This document shows positions 1-6,495 of a DNA stretch of 8,840 nt, piece by piece; the first letter of the stretch is position 1; the number at the start of each line of letters is the position of its first letter. The stretch comes from CAZGQY01 sp964528035. Its GTDB lineage: Bacteria; Pseudomonadota; Gammaproteobacteria; Methylococcales; UBA1147. Location of the stretch: contig CAZGQY010000170.1 in the NCBI GenBank assembly GCA_964528035.1, forward strand, positions 1 to 8,840. The letters run 5' to 3'. The notes below the pieces were generated by a model. The model was not told where the DNA came from. It was given only the letters and a program-made list of their open reading frames with translations, and ran no database searches. A program made the position numbers and the translations under genes.

Positions 1-415
1 GATAGGGTGGCTGTACGAATTGTAGCCAATCCGTTGCCCTATTAGTCTCAAGATCAAACTCATTGCTTGCGAATAGATCGCTGGGTAGTGCAAACAAATC
101 GGTCGCGATAATACTGACCAGATCACCTTGAGGGGTACTTACCTGCCCTTCGACCAGGGGAAATATCTGACGGAATCCAGCGCGACGCAGAGAAATATAA
201 TCTCGCTGCGTTATGCCCTGTTCTGACTTGCTGCGAATCCAGAAATTTGCCTGTGCACCCAACAATGAATCGGCCCGCGAGTAACTCGTCTCGGCCTGCT
301 GATTGATAATTTGTACCGCCGACCAAAGTCCAACCCCAGCCGTAAGTCCAAGCAATAGAAACAGGGTTTGCCAGTAATGACACCAGTAATGGCTCAGTAT
401 TGCTTTTAAGACCAA
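1..415 (-). CDS. FtsX/LolE-type ABC transporter permease, N-terminal part (runs off window)
   Basis: This is the first ~138 codons of a membrane permease that partners the ABC ATPase encoded just before it. The translation has a short basic/aromatic N-terminus (VLKAILSHYWCHYW), one hydrophobic segment (about residues 13-33, QTLFLLLGLTAGVGLWSAVQ), then a soluble stretch (NQQAETSYSRADSLLGAQA...). That is the layout of FtsX-superfamily permeases: TM1 followed by a large periplasmic domain. An in-frame TGA lies just upstream, and the only conventional start after it is TTG at 415. This TTG overlaps the end of the ATPase gene by 10 nt and has an AGGA five bases upstream, consistent with translational coupling. 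No ATG occurs in the visible frame. Large MacB/YbbP/AttG-like permeases often follow such an ATPase, but the exact subfamily and the substrate cannot be read from this fragment. Confidence 0.75.
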   Translation of the reverse strand, partial: MVLKAILSHYWCHYWQTLFLLLGLTAGVGLWSAVQIINQQAETSYSRADSLLGAQANFWIRSKSEQGITQRDYISLRRAGFRQIFPLVEGQVSTPQGDLVSIIATDLFALPSDLFASNEFDLETNRATDWLQFVQPPY

Positions 416-1089
416 GGGCGTCCTATTTCATCAATATCGCTAAGCTGACCATTGTGTAACAATATGGATCGATCCATATACGCCGCCATCTCACGACTAT
501 GTGTCACCATCAGCAAGCCACTGCCTGCTGTTTTCACCATCTCCCCGAATAGTGCCATGATTTCCAAACTCAATTTTTCGTCAAGGTTTCCCGTCGGCTC
601 ATCAGCCAGCACTAATTCGGGCCTGGGTAATAAAGACCGTGCTATTGCAACGCGTTGTTGTTGGCCACGTGACAATTGATGCGGATATTTTTTAAGTTGC
701 GTTGCCAGTCCCAGCCTCTGTATCAACAACTCTTCGAATGCCAAATCGAAACGCTGGCATAAAGCTGCCTGGAAACGAATATTATCGGCAACGGTCAAGG
801 TAGAGATAAGATGAAATTGCTGGAATACCAGGCTCACCCGTTGACGTCGCATTTCAGCCAACTCGGATTCGTTTAGCTTATTCACCCGCAATCCCGCTAA
901 CTCAATCTCACCACTATCTGCCGTATCCAGGCCAGCGATCAAATGCAGCAGTGTACTCTTACCACTGCCACTTTCACCCAATAGTGCTACCGAGGTACCC
1001 ACCTGCATTTGGAAATCAACTGCATTTAGAACGCATATTTTTCCTTCCGGTTGGAGATATGACTTACAGAGTTTACGGATTGCTAGCAT
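406..1089 (-). CDS. ABC transporter ATP-binding protein, LolD/MacB/AttE-like
   Basis: This is the ATP-hydrolysing subunit of an ABC exporter or extractor, about 227 aa, the usual size for the LolD/SalX/AttE group. Positions below count from the ATG at 1089. Walker A is GESGSGKST (38-46), the Q-loop is in FQQF (89-92), the signature is LSRGQQQRV (139-147), Walker B with its catalytic Glu is LVLADEP (159-165) followed by TGNLD (D-loop), and the H-loop His is in VTHS (about 197). The signature has Arg in place of the first Gly of LSGGQ, a known variant. I chose ATG 1089 because MLAIRKLCKSY is the normal family N-terminus. A TTG at 1101 would add four residues. Neither start has a clear Shine-Dalgarno. 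The permease gene follows with a 10-nt overlap. A truncated ATPase gene ends 43 bp upstream, so the native promoter may have been lost. Confidence 0.93.
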   Translation of the reverse strand: MLAIRKLCKSYLQPEGKICVLNAVDFQMQVGTSVALLGESGSGKSTLLHLIAGLDTADSGEIELAGLRVNKLNESELAEMRRQRVSLVFQQFHLISTLTVADNIRFQAALCQRFDLAFEELLIQRLGLATQLKKYPHQLSRGQQQRVAIARSLLPRPELVLADEPTGNLDEKLSLEIMALFGEMVKTAGSGLLMVTHSREMAAYMDRSILLHNGQLSDIDEIGRPWS

Positions 1090-1131
1090 GCGGCAATGCA
1101 AATGAGTGGAATCGCTATGATCATGGCTACG

Positions 1132-1401
1132 TTAATGAAAAGGAGGCTGGTCTGGTGCACGTTGCACTTCATCAACGACGACCAGTCGGCCATGGCGGGA
1201 TTGCAGATAACCCCGCGCATCTTCAAGCTTTTCCAAGTCGACCGGATTTTCAAGATCGAGATAATCCAGGCTGTCACTTTTCTCAAATCGCAACTGTCTG
1301 GCCAGCGTTGTTTTGCCAACCTGGCGTGGACCCAACAGCGCTACGGCTGGAAACTGACGAAGACGATCTTGTAGAACAAGTTCAAGGCGACGAGTTATCA
1401 A
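1132..1401 (-). pseudogene. Truncated AAA_14 / DUF4143-type ATP-binding protein, N-terminal stump
   Basis: About 89 codons remain of a family whose members normally have about 380-420 residues. The stump holds a P-loop GPRQVGKTT (24-32), the family-typical YLDLENPVDLEKLED segment (47-61) and a Walker B-like strand LVVVDEVQRAPD (73-84). It then ends abruptly in QPPFH and a stop, where intact members continue into the rest of the ATPase domain and a C-terminal DUF4143 domain. The visible start is TTG at 1401 with no obvious ribosome-binding site. The stop is in the same frame as the ABC ATPase, 14 codons before that gene's ATG. I read this as a deletion that removed about 80% of the gene and the original junction with the ABC operon. 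Family assignment is from motif recognition. Confidence 0.75.
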
Positions 1402-1612
1402 GGCTGCAATTATGGACTATCGATCCAGTATTGCAATGATGCGAATGGATTAGGCCCGGCTTTTAAGTGCCTTTTTACTATTTATGCACTCCTTTGGGTG
1501 CTTATACCTTTCGCCTGAATAAATCACCTGGACAAGCGCAAGCCAGATGAAAACTAATTCAAAATAACTCCCCTTAACCTTCTGATAACAACGATGCTTT
1601 TGAATATTGAAA

Positions 1613-2017
1613 TCACATCTCGTCGCACACATGGCTGTCAGATGATTCTGCATCATCGTCACCAATGAACGATATCTGTGGCATCATGCCCTCCAACATT
1701 TCGCCGCATTCACGCATTTTTTGTAAGCTGGGATCACTGGCTATTTCTCTGCTAAAATCGATTGCCTTATCCTGCGCTGCGCTGCGCTCACCCTGGGCAC
1801 ATAAAGCTTTAACCTCCGATTCCATCTGCCTGGCGCGTGGTTCCAGAGCCTTCACCGCGGACATGTCAACATCCTGCATACACAGCTGTGCTTTTTGCGC
1901 CTGCTCCTGCATTCGCTGCATATCCGCTTCGCTCATACCCCGGTATGCCTGCGGATTATTCTGGGCAAATACAGCGATAGGCAGTATCAGTATTAACTGA
2001 ACAATCAACTTCTTCAT
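1613..2017 (-). CDS. Small secreted protein with four cysteines, function unknown
   Basis: This 134-aa protein has a clear Sec signal peptide: KK at 2-3, hydrophobic core LIVQLILILPIAV, and probable cleavage after VFA-18 before Q19. The mature part is hydrophilic and probably alpha-helical (MSEADMQRMQEQAQKAQ, VKALEPRARQMESEVKAL). It has four cysteines at 46, 73, 104 and 131, spaced 27/31/27, and an acidic tail (GDDDAESSDSHVCDEM). The even number and regular spacing suggest two disulfides in the periplasm. A strong Shine-Dalgarno (AAAGGAGA, 2024-2031) lies 6-7 nt before the ATG, which makes the start firm. There is no lipobox, since no Cys lies near the cleavage site. I do not recognise a named family. 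The gene looks monocistronic: a decayed gene lies downstream and a repeat upstream. The 1402-1612 gap below it holds only an imperfect hairpin (1486-1501). Confidence 0.85.
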   Translation of the reverse strand: MKKLIVQLILILPIAVFAQNNPQAYRGMSEADMQRMQEQAQKAQLCMQDVDMSAVKALEPRARQMESEVKALCAQGERSAAQDKAIDFSREIASDPSLQKMRECGEMLEGMMPQISFIGDDDAESSDSHVCDEM

Positions 2018-2114
2018 GTTGTATCTCCTTTGGTCATTAATCCAGGCCCCCAGGAGGCTAGCTCTACCGGAGGGCAGTCAAATTAATCAGTATAATTACT
2101 GACAACGGCCTAGT

Positions 2115-2143
2115 ATTATACCCATTGTTTAGAACATAAAATG
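2115..2143 (-). promoter_or_regulatory. Candidate promoter of the secreted four-cysteine protein gene
   Basis: On the minus strand a perfect TATAAT (2115-2120) lies about 98 nt before the ATG at 2017, preceded by GGG. The hexamer 17 nt upstream (CATTTT, 2138-2143) is a poor match to TTGACA, so the -35 is uncertain. The untranslated leader would be about 90 nt and contains GC-rich runs (around 2043-2076) that could pair weakly. Confidence 0.35.
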
Positions 2144-2183
2144 GTGTAACTGTTCGCCAATCCAAAATTGAAGAAACGACTCA

Positions 2184-2343
2184 GGAGCGAGGATTCAATA
2201 ATATACGAATCTTGACTGGTCTTATTGTCCGTCTTCTGCGTTGTAGCAACAGTTGCGTAGCCCGGCTATGCGCCTGTTGCTACGCCTTCAAGACAAACAA
2301 TTATCCTGCGTCAATCTTTCGCATATTATTAAAACCTCGCTCC
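2184..2343. repeat. 160-bp palindromic MITE-like element with GGAGCGAGG ends
   Basis: The whole element is one imperfect inverted repeat centred near 2263. It begins GGAGCGAGG (2184-2192) and ends with the complement CCTCGCTCC (2335-2343). The arms stay similar inward, both reading AATAATAT in the outer part. The centre is an almost perfect hairpin: GTAGCAACAG (2243-2252) pairs with CTGTTGCTAC (2274-2283) around an inner GCGTAGCC/GGCTATGC stem. It is flanked on both sides by the trinucleotide TCA (2181-2183 and 2344-2346), which looks like a 3-bp target duplication. A second copy starts at 8791. There is no coding capacity, and ORFs through it are by-products. It is probably a non-autonomous element moved in trans by an unseen transposase. 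Confidence 0.8.
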
Positions 2344-2420
2344 TCAGTGACTATGATGGGGATATCGACCATTATTATGATTGGAAACTCAATCCGCTTT
2401 CCATACAGGCGAATTGATTG

Positions 2421-2436
2421 TGACAGGAAGCTGTCA
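2421..2436. other. Short stem-loop just downstream of dnaE2
   Basis: TGACAG-GAAG-CTGTCA is a perfect 6-bp stem with a 4-nt loop, about 15 nt past the dnaE2 stop codon on the transcribed strand. No T-run follows it on the minus strand, so it is at best a weak terminator or an RNA 3'-end stabiliser. The rest of 2344-2450 shows nothing else recognisable. Confidence 0.35.
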
Positions 2437-2450
2437 GCTACGCCGTTATT

Positions 2451-5400
2451 TCAATGAAAATTTCTTGACCTGAACTCGACACTAGCCAGGTAATCCGAAA
2501 CATCCTGAATTTTTCCAGCAATAATATGCAGCACACCATTCTCTTTTTGCACAATACCCGATACCATCATTAATTTCGCCGACAACAGCGGAACTCTCTG
2601 CGCTTCAGCAATTTTTGGCCAAACGATCAGATTACTCAGTCCGGTTTCATCTTCCAGGGTTACAAAGATTACGCCGGACGCAGTACTGGGTCGCTGGCGG
2701 TTAATCACCAGCCCTGCTGTTTTAACAATCGCACCACTTCGCCGTCTCCAGAGATGCTGAGCCGGGCAAACACCACATTGCTCAAACTGTTGACGTAACA
2801 GTGCGAGCGGATGACTCTTTAAGCTTAGCCCCATCGTATTGTAGTCTGCAATTACATTATCTGATTCAGATAATTCTCGCAACAAAGGCAAAGCTTCATC
2901 GAATTGTGGCTGTCCAAATACCGGTAAGAACTTTTCAATACCGGCAACATCCCAATGCGCCCTATGCCGATGACCACTCAACCCAGCCAAAGCATCTGCC
3001 GCAGCCAGTACTTCCAGATCGTCACGACCCAATCGACAACGTTCCACCATATCCTGCAAGGAATCAAACGAATGAAAATTGCGGTTTTTTTCCATGCTGT
3101 CGGCCACACTTCGTCGCAAACCTTTAACCTGGCTCAGACCCAAACGGATCGCTGGCTGAACACCCGTTTCCTGTATTTCCAGAGTACTGTCCCAGCTACT
3201 GTAGCGTACATCTACAGGTCGTACTTCCACATTATGTCTGCGAACATCCTCAATCAGCTGAGCCGGCGCATAAAACCCCATTGGCTGACTGTTCAACAGT
3301 GCACAGGTAAATGCAGCAGGCTCATGGCATTTAAGCCAGCAGGAAATATAGGTCAGTAATGCAAAACTGGCTGCGTGGGATTCCGGAAAACCATAACTTC
3401 CAAAACCCCTGATTTGCTGGAAAATACGTTCAGCAAAAGCCTCATCGTAGCCCCGCTCCCGCATACCTTGTTTTAACTTATGTTCAAACGGCTCCAAACC
3501 ACCGCGTTTTTTCCAGGCAGCCATACTACGCCGTAATTGATCCGCCTCACCGGCGGTAAATCCTGCGGCAAGCATTGCAATCTGCATCACCTGTTCCTGA
3601 AAAATCGGCACGCCTAAGGTACGTTCTAATACCGATTTCAGTTCATCGCTGGGATACTCTACACATTCAGGGTTATTCCTGCGTTGCAAATAAGGATGCA
3701 CCATATCACCGGCAATCGGCCCCGGCCGAACAATCGCGACTTCAACCACCAGGTCATAATAATTTTTTGGTTTCAAGCGCGGCAGCATGGTCATTTGTGC
3801 GCGTGATTCGATCTGAAATACTCCGATGGTATCAGCCTTTTGAATCATTTTATAAGTCGCTTCATCCTCTGCAGGCACACTGGCCAAATTTAAACGACGA
3901 GCGCTGTAAAATTCTATCAATTCGAACGATTTACGAATCGCAGTCAACATACCCAGAGCCAACACATCCACCTTAATCAGCCCCAGTGTTTCCAGGTCGT
4001 CTTTATCCCATTGAATCACTGTACGTTCAGGCATTCGGGCATTTTCAATCGGCACCAGAGAACACAGTTCATCCCTGGCAATCACAAAACCACCGGTATG
4101 TTGCGACAAATGTCTGGGAAAACCCAGCAATTGATTAGCCAAACCCATCAATTGCACGATTTTAGGATTTTCCGGATCAAACCCCGCTTGCAGCAATCGC
4201 TGATTCATATCCACAGAACGGTCCCAAAAATGAATATGACTATTAATGCGTTCGATCTGATCCAGACTCATTCCCAAAGCCTTGGCCACATCACGTACAG
4301 CGCTGCGCCATCGATAACTGATTACCGCTGCAGCAATCGCAGCACGATGACGACCGTATCGTTTATAAATATACTGGATAACCTCTTCGCGGCGACTGTG
4401 TTCAAAATCCACATCAATATCTGGCGGCTCGTTACGTTCTCTGGATATAAACCGTTCCATCAACAAGCTCATCCGCGAAGGATCAACCGCTGTAATGCCA
4501 AGGCAATAGCAAACCGCCGAATTAGCAGCCGACCCTCTGCCCTGGCATAAAATACCCTGTTTTCGGGCAAAACGAACAATATCGTACACAGTCAGAAAAT
4601 AGGCTTCGTATTCAAGTTCGGCAATTAACTGCAATTCGTGTTCGAGCAATATCTGAACCTTTACCGGAATCTGTTGCGACCAATGTTGTTTAGCTCCCCG
4701 ATAAGTCAGTTCACGCAGCCATTTAGTCACCGTGTAGCCTTTCGGTACAATTTCCTGTGGATATTCGTAGCGCAGCTCATCCAGCGAAAAACATACACGT
4801 TCAGCTATTTTTACTGATTCTGCCAAAAGTGCCCGAGAATACAGGCGAGACAACACTGATCGTGGGCGTAAATGACGTTCACCGTTCGGAAATAATGCGT
4901 AACCCAGTTGTGACAATGGTTCACCCAGACGGATCGCTGTCAGCGTATCCTGTAACATACGACGGCTACAGCAATGCATATGTACATCCCCACTGGCAAC
5001 CAATGGCAGCCCGGTTTGTACTGAAAGGCGCTCAAGCTTGTTCAGCCAGATGGCATCCTCTGCACTACGATGCAGTTCAACCGCAATCCATACCTGATCA
5101 ATAAACAGACTTCTCAACCATCGGGCATCATCAATCCCTGCTTGCACACCAGGCAGCCATAATGCAATACACCCTGATGGCGTGTGCGTTTCCATATCGC
5201 CCCGGCTCAACGAGTAACTGCCTTTGTCCGCTGCACTGCGCGCATGACCGATCAATTTCGACAACAGTCCGTAGCTACAACGATCAGTTGCCAATAAGAC
5301 TAAACGAAAACCATCCGTTAACCGAAACTCACTGCCAACAATCAGTTTAAAACTGCTGTTTCTAGCCACCACATGAGCACGAACAACGCCCGCCAGAGAA

Positions 5401-5537
5401 CATTCATCGGTTATTGCCAAAGCACGGTAACCTAACTCTATTCCACGCATAACCAGTTCCGCAGGATCAGAAGCCCCTCGATGAAAACTAAAATTACTCA
5501 GGCAATGTAGTTCGGCGTATTCAGGCAGATCCACCAC
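2451..5537 (-). CDS. dnaE2: Error-prone DNA polymerase DnaE2 (ImuC)
   Basis: This C-family polymerase acts with ImuB in SOS-induced translesion synthesis and damage mutagenesis. At 1028 aa it is full length. The N-terminal PHP domain starts with the hallmark YAELHCLSNFSFHRGAS (7-23) and continues with ITDECSLAGVVRAH (42-55). The polymerase core carries GRGSAANSAVCYCLG (333-347), then PPDIDVDFE (371-379), whose D373 and D375 correspond to E. coli DnaE D401 and D403. The third catalytic Asp is D524 in IKVDVLALGML. RPGPIAGDMVHPYLQRR (604-620) and the GFGSYGFPESHAASFALL fingers/tail region (711-728) are typical. An OB-fold with VTLEDETGLSNLIVW lies at 959-973, and the tail FRSRNFH is the normal DnaE2 ending. 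The start is GTG 5537 (a second GTG follows at once); an in-frame TAG lies 12 nt upstream, so no longer start is possible. The Shine-Dalgarno is weak (TAGG). Unusually, imuB is not adjacent. Confidence 0.97.
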   Translation of the reverse strand: MVDLPEYAELHCLSNFSFHRGASDPAELVMRGIELGYRALAITDECSLAGVVRAHVVARNSSFKLIVGSEFRLTDGFRLVLLATDRCSYGLLSKLIGHARSAADKGSYSLSRGDMETHTPSGCIALWLPGVQAGIDDARWLRSLFIDQVWIAVELHRSAEDAIWLNKLERLSVQTGLPLVASGDVHMHCCSRRMLQDTLTAIRLGEPLSQLGYALFPNGERHLRPRSVLSRLYSRALLAESVKIAERVCFSLDELRYEYPQEIVPKGYTVTKWLRELTYRGAKQHWSQQIPVKVQILLEHELQLIAELEYEAYFLTVYDIVRFARKQGILCQGRGSAANSAVCYCLGITAVDPSRMSLLMERFISRERNEPPDIDVDFEHSRREEVIQYIYKRYGRHRAAIAAAVISYRWRSAVRDVAKALGMSLDQIERINSHIHFWDRSVDMNQRLLQAGFDPENPKIVQLMGLANQLLGFPRHLSQHTGGFVIARDELCSLVPIENARMPERTVIQWDKDDLETLGLIKVDVLALGMLTAIRKSFELIEFYSARRLNLASVPAEDEATYKMIQKADTIGVFQIESRAQMTMLPRLKPKNYYDLVVEVAIVRPGPIAGDMVHPYLQRRNNPECVEYPSDELKSVLERTLGVPIFQEQVMQIAMLAAGFTAGEADQLRRSMAAWKKRGGLEPFEHKLKQGMRERGYDEAFAERIFQQIRGFGSYGFPESHAASFALLTYISCWLKCHEPAAFTCALLNSQPMGFYAPAQLIEDVRRHNVEVRPVDVRYSSWDSTLEIQETGVQPAIRLGLSQVKGLRRSVADSMEKNRNFHSFDSLQDMVERCRLGRDDLEVLAAADALAGLSGHRHRAHWDVAGIEKFLPVFGQPQFDEALPLLRELSESDNVIADYNTMGLSLKSHPLALLRQQFEQCGVCPAQHLWRRRSGAIVKTAGLVINRQRPSTASGVIFVTLEDETGLSNLIVWPKIAEAQRVPLLSAKLMMVSGIVQKENGVLHIIAGKIQDVSDYLASVEFRSRNFH

Positions 5538-5550
5538 TGTTTGTACCTAC

Positions 5551-5594
5551 TTAGTGTAGTTTGGTGATCAGGATGCAGGCCATTAACTGTTCGG
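5551..5594 (-). promoter_or_regulatory. dnaE2 leader: block shared with imuB, with a mini-ORF
   Basis: The 25-nt block 5570-5594 matches 8060-8084 in front of imuB at 20/25 positions without gaps, and its near edge lies 32 nt from the dnaE2 start (31 nt for imuB). On the transcribed strand it opens an ATG at 5583 that encodes MACILITKLH and stops with TAA (5551-5553), 13 nt before the dnaE2 GTG and out of frame with it. The corresponding imuB peptide is MACILTTKFAE. No Shine-Dalgarno precedes the mini-ORF, and if the promoter call is right its ATG would be only about 15 nt from the transcript 5' end. Whether the conserved unit is a peptide, an RNA structure or an operator is open. Confidence 0.5.
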
Positions 5595-5604
5595 GATGTG
5601 AGAA

Positions 5605-5633
5605 ATTATCCCTGTATTTTGAATATGGGTTAA
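5605..5633 (-). promoter_or_regulatory. Candidate dnaE2 promoter
   Basis: On the minus strand TTAACC (5628-5633), a 17-nt spacer and GATAAT (5605-5610) form a plausible sigma70 promoter. Transcription would start near 5598, giving a leader of about 60 nt. The spacer contains CTGTAT, half of a LexA box, but the second half (ATATGG) is poor. The -10 region aligns with the imuB promoter -10, as both read (G/T)ATAATTTC. Confidence 0.4.
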
Positions 5634-5654
5634 TTTATTCATAATAGATATAAA

Positions 5655-5670
5655 ATGTATATTAATACAT
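5655..5670. promoter_or_regulatory. AT-rich palindrome resembling a degenerate LexA box
   Basis: ATGTATATTAATACAT has 6-bp arms (ATGTAT/ATACAT) and matches the E. coli LexA consensus 16-mer CTGTATATATATACAG at 12 positions, but it lacks the near-invariant outer C and G. It lies about 45 bp upstream of the predicted dnaE2 -10. The surrounding sequence 5640-5700 is extremely AT-rich, so the resemblance may be compositional. Confidence 0.25.
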
Positions 5671-5772
5671 GTACTGTTATACATATTATAAAATAAATCA
5701 AGTCGAAATAAAAAGTATTTATTTGAAGGATTACAATTTTTTCAAAGTCTGGCGTCACAGAAACTCATTGGT

Positions 5773-5802
5773 AAAAAACCACCGACTAAAACCGGTTGGT
5801 GG
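5773..5802 (-). terminator. Terminator-like hairpin between imuB and dnaE2
   Basis: On the minus strand CCACCAAC, an 8-nt loop and GTCGGTGG are followed at once by TTTTTT. The stem is 8 bp with one A.C mismatch; read on the plus strand the same position is a G.U pair. This is a good intrinsic terminator shape for transcripts coming from imuB, though about 690 nt past the imuB stop. It would separate imuB and dnaE2 transcription. Hairpins of this look also occur at ends of IS200/IS605-type elements, but no transposase is present. Confidence 0.5.
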
Positions 5803-5969
5803 CTCAAACTTCATGAAAAAGGCGGTAAACAACATAAGATACCGACCCATTAGATATTAGAGAAATACCTCTGTGCGTATATCAAGAAAGCAGAGTAGAA
5901 AAAAATGACTGTTTTGGCCCAGTGACTTCGGATGAACTATTCTCGACAACTCGCTTATCCATGGCGTTT

Positions 5970-6017
5970 AAGCATTAGGGGTGAACAGAATGCTAGCAAA
6001 GTGTTCACCTTCTGCTT
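5970..6017. repeat. Interrupted inverted repeat / stem-loop
   Basis: GGTGAACA (5980-5987) pairs perfectly with TGTTCACC (6002-6009) around a 14-nt loop. An outer AAGCA/TGCTT pair (5970-5974, 6013-6017) extends the structure across unpaired bases. No T-run follows on either strand, so it is not a simple terminator. It forms part of a cluster of stem-loops between imuB and dnaE2. Confidence 0.5.
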
Positions 6018-6021
6018 GAAA

Positions 6022-6096
6022 TCGAGTGGAAGCCTTCACAATGCTCTCAAATTAAATGTCAAAAGGGTTCCCTTTTGACACACCACCTTCCAGCGA
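6022..6096. repeat. Strong stem-loop with perfect 11-bp core
   Basis: TGTCAAAAGGG (6057-6067), TT, then CCCTTTTGACA (6070-6080) forms an 11-bp perfect stem. Outer segments TCG and TGGAAG (6022-6032) pair with CTTCCA and CGA (6087-6096) across internal loops, giving a long bulged hairpin. It lacks a T-run on either strand. Downstream at 6121-6141 lies a sequence ending AACGTTAGACG that resembles an integron-type core site, but no matching 5' core is seen. Confidence 0.5.
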
Positions 6097-6495
6097 ACAC
6101 AGTCGCTATCGCGCCTGCTCCGCTTTAGGCAACGTTAGACGAAAATACACTAGCCTTTAAGAAGACACCTTTGTCGCTTCAATAAATACAATTTATCCTT
6201 TCAGTAAATATATTTCTTAAACGTTGCGACATAAACAATAAAGAAAGAGGCGAAAGAATTCGGCATCAGATTGTTAGAGATGTGAAGCACGATCCCACTG
6301 ATATTTTAAAATATATTGCAAAAATCTTTTCCATAACGATTCAAGCCGTAAATAGCCACATACAAACGTAATCCTTCTCCAAGCCTTAAACGCAGGCTAT
6401 AGACAGCAAAAAAGAAAACTCGATATCTCAGCTTACAAAAGGGTCGACCAATAAAATTTTTGCTGAATAGTTGCCACTGTTTCTGCTCAACGCAA

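Larger units (their letters stand above)
5803..6495. other. Long AT-rich intergenic region downstream of imuB, no gene recognised
   Basis: Apart from the two stem-loops listed separately, I see no gene in this stretch. An open minus-strand frame runs on from inside imuB in another register down to 6306, but its extra part resembles nothing known. Other small structures are a perfect ATATTTTAAAATAT palindrome (6301-6314) and a spaced TGTCGC/GCGACA pair (6172-6177, 6226-6231). In most genomes imuB and dnaE2 are nearly contiguous, so this segment, plus the dnaE2 upstream region, is probably inserted or decayed DNA. Confidence 0.6.

Noticed and set aside
951..1439. 162-codon plus-strand frame
   Set aside because: It lies antisense to the ABC ATPase start and the AAA_14 stump, whose motifs are unmistakable; its own translation has no recognisable domain.
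2145..2157. Third copy of the imuB/dnaE2 leader block (CGAACAGTTA on the minus strand)
   Set aside because: Only about 10 nt are shared, the ATG and the rest of the block are missing, and it lies upstream of the predicted -10; chance is likely.
2212..2457. 81-codon plus-strand frame
   Set aside because: It runs through the palindromic element and into the dnaE2 tail; an artefact of the repeat.
4011..4550. 179-codon plus-strand frame and other plus-strand frames within 2800-5350
   Set aside because: All are antisense shadows of dnaE2, rich in His/Gln/Pro, and have no domain or ribosome-binding site.
5773..5802. IS200/IS605 end
   Set aside because: The hairpin resembles such ends, but there is no TnpA/TnpB sequence nearby and a terminator explains it more simply.
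6121..6141. Firm integron attC call
   Set aside because: The GTTAGAC core is present but no complementary RYYYAAC partner or cassette structure is visible, so it is kept only as a low-level finding.
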